Under the pieces are notes generated by a model. The model saw only the letters and a list, made by a program, of their open reading frames with translations, searched no databases and was not told the DNA's origin. Below are positions 1-7,800 of a stretch of 64,000 bases of DNA, piece by piece; position 1 is the stretch's first letter; every line of letters starts with the position of its first letter. The position numbers and the translations under genes were made by a program. The DNA comes from Euglena gracilis (Eukaryota; Euglenida; Euglenophyceae; Euglenales): positions 38,572,426-38,636,425 of the forward strand of contig CP154955.1 of NCBI GenBank assembly GCA_039621445.1. Reading direction: 5' to 3'.

Positions 1-37
1 GGGTGCTTCTTACTGCGCCTTTGTTGCCGGAGTTGGC
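1..37 (-). repeat. Partial right inverted terminal repeat of copy B
   Basis: The inner part of the ITR (ending TTGCCGGAGTTGGC on the + strand) matches the right ITR of copies A and E; the rest lies outside the window. Confidence 0.8.
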
Positions 38-280
38 GATGATGAGGCCTCCTCCGACACCTTGGCGAAGCTGAACCGCCGTGGCCCCGCCCCCCCCTCT
101 CTCCCATGGTCGCTTGGTGGCCCCCCCCCCCTGATGGGGATGGTGGTCTCTTTCTGTGTTTCTGGGTGGGTGGTTGGGGCTGCTTGGTTGGGGGTCCCTT
201 TTCTGGCTGGGATGTTTTTCTGCTGATTTTTGGGTGGGAGGGTTGGGCTCACCATCGACCATTCGGGCTCCGCACTGCGA

Positions 281-378
281 GATGGTGAGGTCCTGCTTTC
301 CTTGCCGGCTGTTCTGTTCTGGTGTGTTTGTGCGTGCGCGGGGGGTCCTTCTTACTGCTTTTTGTTGCCGGAGTTGGC
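281..378 (+). repeat. Left inverted terminal repeat of copy A
   Basis: 98 bp from GATGGTGAGG to GGAGTTGGC, the near-exact reverse complement of 4721-4819. The inner edge GCCGGAGTTGGCTGATTCC is shared with family C and may belong to the element's promoter or RNA signals (inference). Confidence 0.88.
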
Positions 379-428
379 TGATTCCTAATTCTGCCCTTCG
401 ACCTCAAGGAGAAAGAATTTTACTTCAA

Positions 429-571
429 CGAGTTCAACTGGAATTATTTTAAGAGACGTACTACTTTTCACGAAGCCCAGCACTTTATCAACTGGTGGAG
501 CGAGTTTTATTTTCGGAATTTCAACTTCCCGGAGGAAGAATTCAACTCTTCGAGTTCAACTGGAATTATTT
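429..571 (+). repeat. Direct repeat in the 5' leader of copy A
   Basis: A 21-bp string beginning CGAGTTCAACTGG occurs at 429-449 and again at 551-571, in the non-coding leader between the left ITR and ORF1. Function unknown. Confidence 0.8.
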
Positions 572-616
572 CAGAAGCATTGCAATTACTAAGACAAGAT
601 CAACAACGGGACTTCC

Positions 617-1390
617 ATGAAGAATGAATCTCAAAGAAAACCAGAATGCCAAGGAGAACCTGAAGGAACTTCCAAGAAGGCATCTGAGGCTGGGGAAGGT
701 GGAGACACAGCAGCAGCTGCAGAAGCTGGAGGGGCGGCAGCAACACGCCAGTCCGTGGCCATCGCAACCCCCCCACCCCCCAACACATCAGCGTTTTCAA
801 AATCCCCCACTCAACATGAGAATGGCCATGGACCATGGACAACTGTGGTCAGGAAGACAAGAAGGCAGAAGGGGAGTACCATCACAGGTCCAACAGACTC
901 CCCCCCTTTTTCTGTTTCCCCCCCCCTTCCAGGGGACAAGACAAGGGCTATGGCAGCCTTTCAAAAAACATCAGAAATCCAAGGAAATCAAATCATCAAG
1001 GCTATGGCAGCCTTCATCCAAAAGGACCTGGGGTCCAGAATCAAGGCCACGGCGGCCATCATTCAAGAGGGCAGTGGGCCCAGGGGCAAGGCTATGGCAG
1101 CCAGTACCCCAGCCTGGAAAGATCCCATTGGGGAAAGGTGTGTCCAACTTACCCCACAGCTCCCTCAAACAAAAAACCCTCAGGAGCTGCCCATCCAAGC
1201 CCCATTCAGGGGAAGGCCAATGGAGGCCAGTATATCCAAGAGGCCAATGGAGGCCAGGGCCAAGATATCAAGGCCAATGGAGGCCATTTCAACAAGAATC
1301 AAGTGGCCATTGGAGGCCAATGCATTCAAGACCACAGCCCTTGGGGGGGAGGCCCAAGAATGGCTACACCAGGGCCCCCCCAGAAGATAA
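617..1390 (+). CDS. DIRS ORF1 (Gag-like) protein, copy A
   Basis: This 257-aa frame is the first after the leader. The N-terminal ~60 residues are charged and then Ala/Gly-rich. Residues ~69-80 carry GHGPWTTVVRK followed by a basic RRQK tail. The same motif recurs in the first ORF of copies B and E and of the family-C elements (9568, 22641 and 23666 starts, in divergent forms), so this frame rather than an overlapping one is likely ORF1. The C-terminal half is repetitive (AMAA and RPMEA motifs) because the DNA repeats GGCTATGGCAGCC and GGCCAATGGAGGCC. No zinc knuckle or capsid fold is visible. A nucleic-acid-binding or particle role is inferred from its position in other DIRS elements. The real C-terminus is uncertain because all frames stay open here. 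Confidence 0.6.
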   Translation: MKNESQRKPECQGEPEGTSKKASEAGEGGDTAAAAEAGGAAATRQSVAIATPPPPNTSAFSKSPTQHENGHGPWTTVVRKTRRQKGSTITGPTDSPPFSVSPPLPGDKTRAMAAFQKTSEIQGNQIIKAMAAFIQKDLGSRIKATAAIIQEGSGPRGKAMAASTPAWKDPIGERCVQLTPQLPQTKNPQELPIQAPFRGRPMEASISKRPMEARAKISRPMEAISTRIKWPLEANAFKTTALGGEAQEWLHQGPPRR

Positions 1391-3171
1391 TCAGCCCACA
1401 CCCCCCAGCTATATATGTACCTCCCCACTGCAGAAACAGACCTTCCCCCATCATTCAGAAACAGGGGGAAAGCCTGTCTTTGGCAAACCCTATGGCAGGG
1501 CCAGCTGCAGCCCCAGTGATGGGGCAGCCAGGGGTGACCCCAGTGATGGGGCAGCCAGGGGGAAGGACCCCAGTGATGGGGCCTCTGGATTCCCCAGATA
1601 CATTACACCCAGGGGTACCCCCTTTCAGAGCCCTGCAGGCCAGCATCCCCCATTGGGAAAAAGCAGGTGCCAGCAGAGAGGTATTAAACCTGATAAGGGA
1701 AGGTGTTATGGCAGATCTTCCCCTCCCCCCTCAAATGTCCAAAAAAGTTCCCTTCAAGACTCCCCAAGAAATAATGACTGCCCAAAAAATTCTGAGAGAA
1801 TACGAATGTGCAGGGGCAACCAGGCAAATCCCCCCAGAGGAGGCAAAACATTTTGTCCCTTATTTTATCATTTCCAAAAAGGAAGGGGAAAAGACCAAGG
1901 AAAGACTGATTTCAGATTGTCGACAGTTAAATCTCCATTTCACCCCCCAGAAGTTCAGATTGGAACACATGGGAAGCATCTTCCCATATCTAAGGAAAGG
2001 TTGGTACTGTGGAAAAATAGACCTGAAAGATGCATATTTCCACTTAAAACTGCACAGCAGCCTGGAAAAGCATGTTTGCATGCAGGTGGGGGGGGAAACG
2101 TGGCAATTTCAAGCTGCATGCTTTGGGTTAAGCAGCCTGCCACAAAAGTTTATGACTCTCATGAGAGTCTGGGAAAGGAAATGGAGGAAGGAGGGAAAGG
2201 TAGTTTTCATCTACCTGGACGACATTTTGCTCCTAGCCCCCAGCAAAAAGACAGCAGCCCAGCATTTGGCAGAAATGAAAACAGATCTTTTGCTGGCAGG
2301 TTTCAGATTAAACCTCCCCAAATCTTGTCTGGAACCCACACAGGAAATAAAACATTTGGGCCAATGGATCAATTTGAAAAAAGGCCAATTGGAAATTCCT
2401 CAGGAAAAACTGAAATCCCTAAGAAAGGAGCTAGGAAAAGTGCTCACAGCTCAAAAAATGAGCTGCAGAAAACTCAGTTCCATTGTGGGACAAGTCAGAA
2501 GCTATTTAGTCTCCATGCCATTTCTCAGAATTCTGACAGATCAACTTTGCAAAATGGTGGATTTGCACACAAAGTGGGGTTGGGACCACACCCTGACCAT
2601 TCCCCAGGGGGTCAAAGATCAAATTGTGGAGTTAAAAGCGTTTTTGCAGCCAGGTGTGGGCAGAGCATTTCAATCCCAGGCCTCTCAGGAACTGTTTTCA
2701 GACAGCAGCACCTGGCAGTGGGGGGGGCTGGACAAAAGCTCAGGCCAAAAAGTGCAGGATTTCTGGAGGGACCTGCACATCCTGCACATCAACCAAAAAG
2801 AATTGATGTCAGCAGTGGAGACGGTAAAAAGTCTGGCAAAGCCAAAACAAACAATAATGCTTCATGTGGACAGCCAGGTGGCTGTAAGCTATTTAACAAA
2901 ATGGGGAGGCAGAAAGCCCTACCTAAATTCCATCTTAAAACCCCTGCTGTATCATTGCCAAGAAAAGCAAATCAATTTGCAGGTGGTTTGGGTTCCCACA
3001 AAGGAGCAATTGGCAGACTCCTTCACCAGGGAGGAAAAGGACCCAGGGGATTATACCCTAAATCTAGGCATCTTTCACCAAATTCTTCAATTTTTCAGAA
3101 AGGACATAACCCCAGAGGTGGACATGTTTTGCACACCCAGCAACAAAAAATTCCCCAAGTTTGTTTGTTGA
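835..3171 (+). CDS. Reverse transcriptase-RNase H (plus start of methyltransferase-like domain), copy A
   Basis: A 778-aa polyprotein. The first ~270 residues are low-complexity (GYGS, ANGG and PVMGQPG repeats). The RT domain spans about residues 300-560, with KIDLKDAYFHL, ACFGLSSLPQKF and the catalytic YLDD box at 2212-2223 (residue ~460). RNase H follows (LFSDSST near residue 620; LHVDSQVAVSYL; WVPTKEQLAD). The frame then enters the DIRS methyltransferase-like domain (DMFCTPSNK) and ends at TGA 3169-3171. Copy E has CGA there, so this is a nonsense mutation rather than the native end. It catalyses reverse transcription of the element RNA. The frame overlaps both ORF1 and the upstream extension of the YR frame. 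Confidence 0.9.
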   Translation: MDNCGQEDKKAEGEYHHRSNRLPPFFCFPPPSRGQDKGYGSLSKNIRNPRKSNHQGYGSLHPKGPGVQNQGHGGHHSRGQWAQGQGYGSQYPSLERSHWGKVCPTYPTAPSNKKPSGAAHPSPIQGKANGGQYIQEANGGQGQDIKANGGHFNKNQVAIGGQCIQDHSPWGGGPRMATPGPPQKIISPHPPAIYVPPHCRNRPSPIIQKQGESLSLANPMAGPAAAPVMGQPGVTPVMGQPGGRTPVMGPLDSPDTLHPGVPPFRALQASIPHWEKAGASREVLNLIREGVMADLPLPPQMSKKVPFKTPQEIMTAQKILREYECAGATRQIPPEEAKHFVPYFIISKKEGEKTKERLISDCRQLNLHFTPQKFRLEHMGSIFPYLRKGWYCGKIDLKDAYFHLKLHSSLEKHVCMQVGGETWQFQAACFGLSSLPQKFMTLMRVWERKWRKEGKVVFIYLDDILLLAPSKKTAAQHLAEMKTDLLLAGFRLNLPKSCLEPTQEIKHLGQWINLKKGQLEIPQEKLKSLRKELGKVLTAQKMSCRKLSSIVGQVRSYLVSMPFLRILTDQLCKMVDLHTKWGWDHTLTIPQGVKDQIVELKAFLQPGVGRAFQSQASQELFSDSSTWQWGGLDKSSGQKVQDFWRDLHILHINQKELMSAVETVKSLAKPKQTIMLHVDSQVAVSYLTKWGGRKPYLNSILKPLLYHCQEKQINLQVVWVPTKEQLADSFTREEKDPGDYTLNLGIFHQILQFFRKDITPEVDMFCTPSNKKFPKFVC

Positions 3172-3534
3172 TACCCCCACCAAGGGGCCTTGCTGGTGGA
3201 TGCCTTGAAAGCAGATTTGAGGGGCCTCCCCCCAGTTTATGCAAACCCCCCCTGGAGCATCATTCCTCAATGGGTTCAGAGACTAATGTTAAACCCAGAC
3301 CTGACTTGTCTGTTAATCGTACCCCACTGGGCTTCCACATCATGGTGGCGCCAATTAATGTCAATCAGGCAGCCAGACAGCAAAGTTTTGTTGGTACCCC
3401 CCCAATGGGGTCTGTTCACCAACTGCTGGGGGGAGGAGATGCCCCCCCCAAGGTGGAATTTGGCCTGCTTGATTGTGTCAGGCAAATATTACAATCCCAG
3501 GAAGTTTCGATGTCCAGTATCGACACTTACATAA
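3172..3534 (+). pseudogene. Dam-like methyltransferase domain of DIRS polyprotein, cut off by the TGA at 3169, copy A
   Basis: In the same frame as RT-RNase H, past the nonsense codon. It contains YANPPWSII (NPPW at 3244-3255), the motif-IV form of N6-adenine methyltransferases, and LLIVPHWASTSWW, typical of the methyltransferase-like domain that DIRS elements carry after RNase H. The substrate is unknown. A readthrough or internal start could still make it, but the simplest reading is that copy A has lost it. Confidence 0.75.
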
Positions 3535-4748
3535 AAAATCTGGGAAATGTCAAAAGATATGACTCAGCCTTCAGGGCCTTGGTGGGCCAGTTGTTGCACA
3601 AAGGGGTGCCTCTGCAGGATTGCACAGTCCACAAGATGGCTGAAGCCATCCTCGATCTTGCTGTTCATAGCATCAATACTGCACGAAATGCCTATGCAGC
3701 AGCCCTATTACTCCCAGGGTTTGGGTCATTGAGATTTTCACCCCTTCTGGCTGCATTGAAAAGGAAATGGAATTCCAATGTTTGCAAGTATGCCCACTTT
3801 TGGGACCCATCTGATTTCCTTGAGAGCATCATGAGAAATTCAACCCCTCTCTCAGACTTATCTGTGAAAGAGCTCAGAAACAGACTCATCATCTGTTGGA
3901 GGCTTTTGGCCCTCCACAGGGGGGTTGATCTAGCCAGGACACAGCGAAAAATCAGTTTCGTGGGAGAAAAAAATTTCATTTTATTGCAAAGGAAAGGGTG
4001 GCAATTCCCAAGATGGGAGGAAATTTTGAATTTGCCACACACCCCCCTCATCAGCCCCTGGCATTTATTACAAGAGTATGTGGAAAGGACAGCCCACATG
4101 GTTGGGCACAAAAATAATTTGTTGTGGTCTTTGGATGGTAAACGACCTTTGACAGCAGAAAGAGTGAATTCGCTTACCAAAGAAATTCTGCAAGAGGGGG
4201 GGGTGGACACCACCCACTGGAAACCCCACAGCACCAGAGGGGCTGGGGTAGTATGGTGGAAAAATGCTGGTTTGCAAGTGGAAGAAGTCCAGCAACTGGG
4301 TCAGTGGGAAAATTTTGGGGCCTTCCAAGCGCATTATTTGCGACTCGGGGTCGTTTCAAAAATTCAAAAAATTATGGCCCAAAGGGGGGTGCACAATACC
4401 TCACCATCTCGCAGTGCGGAGCCCGAATGGTCTCGGACTCCCACGACAGAGGAAGGGGGAGGAAGGGACCAAGAGGGCGAAGCACAAGAAGATGGTGAGC
4501 CCAACCCCCCCACCCCAAAAACCAGCAGAAAACGAAAAACATCCCAGCCAGAAAGGGGACCCCCGACCAAGCAACCCCAACCACCCACCCAGAAAAACAC
4601 CAGAAAGAGACAACCATCCCCATCGAGGGGGGGGCCCCCCACCAAGCGACCATGGGAGAAAGGGGGGGCGGGGCCACGACGGTTCAGCTTCCCCAAGGTG
4701 TCGGACGAGGCCTCATCATCGCCAACTCCGGCAACAAAGGCGCAGTAA
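3342..4748 (+). CDS. Tyrosine recombinase, copy A
   Basis: DIRS integrase of the phage-integrase type. I chose ATG 3342, the methionine just before the conserved APINVNQ segment; the frame is open upstream to 624, so the true start is not decided. An N-terminal SAM-like region (IDTYIKNLGN) is followed by the catalytic domain: first Arg in LRNRLIICWRLLALHRG, HSTR box at 4227-4238, QLGQWENFGAF, and the nucleophile Tyr in AHYLR at 4335-4337. It inserts the circular DNA intermediate by a tyrosine-DNA link without target duplication. The tail beyond ~4400 is translated from the internal complementary region and right ITR and is basic and Pro-rich. Confidence 0.88.
   Translation: MVAPINVNQAARQQSFVGTPPMGSVHQLLGGGDAPPKVEFGLLDCVRQILQSQEVSMSSIDTYIKNLGNVKRYDSAFRALVGQLLHKGVPLQDCTVHKMAEAILDLAVHSINTARNAYAAALLLPGFGSLRFSPLLAALKRKWNSNVCKYAHFWDPSDFLESIMRNSTPLSDLSVKELRNRLIICWRLLALHRGVDLARTQRKISFVGEKNFILLQRKGWQFPRWEEILNLPHTPLISPWHLLQEYVERTAHMVGHKNNLLWSLDGKRPLTAERVNSLTKEILQEGGVDTTHWKPHSTRGAGVVWWKNAGLQVEEVQQLGQWENFGAFQAHYLRLGVVSKIQKIMAQRGVHNTSPSRSAEPEWSRTPTTEEGGGRDQEGEAQEDGEPNPPTPKTSRKRKTSQPERGPPTKQPQPPTQKNTRKRQPSPSRGGPPTKRPWEKGGAGPRRFSFPKVSDEASSSPTPATKAQ
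4402..4498 (+). other. Internal complementary region (ICR) of copy A
   Basis: Reads as the reverse complement of the element's right edge (about 4813-4877) joined directly to its left edge (257-290). The junction reads GAATGGTC/TCGGACTCCC. This is the DIRS signature thought to restore complete ends through a circular intermediate. Confidence 0.9.
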
Positions 4749-4819
4749 GAAGGACCCCCCGCGCACGCACAAACACACCAGAACAGAACAGCCGGCAAGG
4801 AAAGCAGGACCTCACCATC
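4721..4819 (-). repeat. Right inverted terminal repeat of copy A
   Basis: Reverse complement of 281-378 with small differences. The 58 bp outside it (4820-4877) form the right outer edge copied in the ICR. Confidence 0.88.
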
Positions 4820-7800
4820 TTCTTGTGCTTCGCCCTCTTGGTCCCTTCCTCCCCCTTCCTCTGTCGTGGGAGTCCGATTCTTGTGCTTCGCCCTCTTGGT
4901 CCCTTCCTCCCCCTTCCTTTGTCGTGGGAGTCCGAGACCATTCGGGCTCCGCACTGCGAGATGGTGAGGTACTGTGCACCCCCCTTTGGGCCATAATATT
5001 TTGAATTTTTGAAACGACTCCCAGCCTCAAATAATGAGCTTGGAAGGCACCAAAATTTTTCCATTGACTCAGCTGCTGGACTTCTTCCACTTGCAAACCA
5101 GCATTTTTCCACCATAAGACCCCAGCCCCTCTGGTGCTGTGGGGTTTCCAGTGGGTGGTGTCCACCCCCCCCTCCTGCAGGATTTCTTTGGTAAGGGACT
5201 TCACCCTTTCTGATGTCAAAGGTCTTTTACCATCCAAAGACCACAACAAATTATTTTTGTGCCCAACCATGTGGGCTGTCCTTTCCACATACTCGTTCAA
5301 TAAATGCCATGGGCTTATGAGGGGGGGGTGTGGCAAATTCAAAATCTCTTCCCATTTTGGGAATTGCCACCCTTTCCTTTGCAATAAAATGAAAATTTTT
5401 TCTCCCACGAAACTGATTTTTCGCTGTGTCCTGGCTAAATCAACCACCCTGTGGAGGGCCAAAAGCCTCCAACAGATGATGAGTCTGTTTCTGAGCTCTT
5501 TCACAGATAGGTCTGAGAGGGGTGTGGAGTTCGTCATGATGTTTTCTAGGAAATCAGTGGGGTCCCAAAAGTGGGCATACTTGCAGACATTGGAATTCCA
5601 CTTCCTTTTCAATGGAGCCAGAAGGGGTGAAAATCTCAAAGACCCAAACCCTGGGAGTATTAAGGCTGCTGCATATGCATTTCGTGCAGTATTGATGCTA
5701 TGAACAGCAAGATCAAGGATGGCTTCAGCCATCTTGGGGACTGTGCACTGCTGCAGAGGCACCCCTTTGTGCAATAATTGACCCACCAATGCCCTGAAGG
5801 CTGAGTCATATATTCTGACATTTCCCAGATTTTTTATGTAAGTGTCGATACTGGACATCGAAACTTCCTGGGATTGTAATATTTGCCTGACACAATCAAG
5901 CAGGCCAAATTCCACCTTGGGGGGGGCATCTCCTCCCCCCAGCAGTTGGTGAACAGACCCCACTGGGGGGGTACTAGCAATACCTTGCTGCCTGGCTGCC
6001 TGATTGACATTAATTGGCGCCACCATGATGTCAAAGCCCAGTGGGGTACAATCAACAGACAAATTAGGTCTGGGTTTACCATTAATGTCTGAACCCATTG
6101 GGGAATGATGCTCCAGGGAGGGTTGGCATAAACTGGGGGGATACCCCTTAAATCTGCCTTCAGAGCATCCACCAACAAAGCCCCTTGGTGGGGGTATCGA
6201 CAAATGAACTTGGGGAATTTTTTGTTGCTGGGTGTGCACCTCTGGGGTGATGTGGTTTTTGAAAAACTTCAGAATCTGGTGAAAAATGGTCAGGTTCAGG
6301 GTATAATCCCCTGGATCTTTTTGCTCCCTGGTCAGGGAGTCTGCCAATTGTTCTTTTGTGGGAACCCAAACCACCTGCAAGTTGATTTGCCTTTCTTGGC
6401 AATGGTACAGAAGGGGTTTTAGGATGGAATTTAAATATGGCTTTTTGCCTCCCCATTTTGTCAAATAACTGACTGCCACCTGGCTGTCCACATGAAGAAC
6501 AATGGTTTGTTTTGGTTTTGCCAAAGCCTTTACAGTTTCCACCGCAGACATCAATTCTTTTTGATTGATGTGAAGGACATGCAGGTCGCTCCAGAAATCC
6601 TGGACCTTTTGACCAGACTTTTTGTCCAGCCCCCCCCCATTGCAGGTGCTGCTGTCTGAGAACAGTTCCTGAGAGGCCTGGGATTGAAAGGCTCTGCCCA
6701 CACCTGGCTGCAAAAAGGTTTTTAATTCCAAAATTTGATCTTTGACCCCTTGGGGAATGGTCAGGGTGTGGTCCCAACCCCACTTTGTGTGCAAATCCAC
6801 CATTTTGCAAAGTTCATCTGTCAGAATTCTGAGAAAAGGCATTGAAACTAAATAGCTTCTGACTTGCCCTACAATAGAGCTGAGTTTTCTGCAGCTCATT
6901 TTTTGAGCTGTCAGCACCTTTCCTAATTCCTTTCTTAGGGATTTTAATTTTTCCTGTGGAATTTCCAGCTGGCCTTTTTTCAAATTGATCCACTGGCCCA
7001 AATGCCTTATTTCTTGTGTTGGTTCCAGACATGATTTGGGGAGGTTTATTCTGAAACCTGCCAGTAAAAGATCTTTTTTCATTTCTGCCAAATGCTGGGC
7101 TGCTGTCTTTTTGCTGGGGGCTAACAGCAAAATGTCGTCTAGGTAGATGAAAACTACCTTTCCTTCCTTCCTCCATTTCCTTTCCCAGACTCTCCTATCC
7201 CAGCATATCATGAGAGTCATAAACTTTTGTGGCAGGCTGCTTAACCCAAAGCATGCAGCTTGAAATTGCCACGTTTCCCCCCCCACTTGCATGCAGACAT
7301 GCTTTTCCAGGCTGCTGTGCAGCTTTAAATGGAAATAAGCATCTTTCAGATCTATTTTTCCACAGAACCAACCGTTTCTGAGATATGGGAAAATGTTTCC
7401 CATGTGTTCCAGTCTGAACTTCTGGGGGGTGAAATGTTGATTTAACTGTCGACAATCTGAAATTAATCTTTCCTTTGTCTTTCCACCTTCCTGTTTGGAA
7501 ATAATAAAATAGGGGACAAAATGTTTTGCTCCCTCTGGGGTGATTTGCCTGGTTGCCCCTGCACATTCGTATTCCCTCAGAATTTTTTGGGCAGTCATTA
7601 TTTCTTGGGGAGTTTTGAAGGGAATTTTTAAGGACATCTGAGGGGGGAGGGGAAGATCTGCCCTGACCCCTTCCCTTATCAGGTTTAATACCTCTGTGCT
7701 GGCCCCTGCCTTGACCCAATGGGGAATGCTGGCCTGCAGGGCCATGAATGGGGGCACCCCTGGGTGTAATGTGTCTGGGGAGTCCACAGGCCCCATCACT

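Larger units (their letters stand above)
257..4877 (+). mobile_element. DIRS-type YR retrotransposon, family A, copy A, nearly complete
   Basis: A 4621-bp element with left end GACCATTCGGG and right end GGGAGTCCGA. Inverted terminal repeats lie just inside (281-378 and 4721-4819), and an internal complementary region (4402-4498) matches the reverse complement of the joined ends. Order of coding parts: ORF1, RT, RNase H, methyltransferase-like domain, tyrosine recombinase. It has no LTRs, no DDE integrase and no target-site duplication, so it belongs to the DIRS order. The one clear lesion is an in-frame TGA at 3169-3171, where copy E has CGA. Confidence 0.92.

Noticed and set aside
3692-4234. 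Long antisense frames opposite the YR genes (also 5134-5703, 12876-13190, 47682-48251)
   Set aside because: They mirror the recombinase coding strand in every copy and show no domain; shadows of a real gene.
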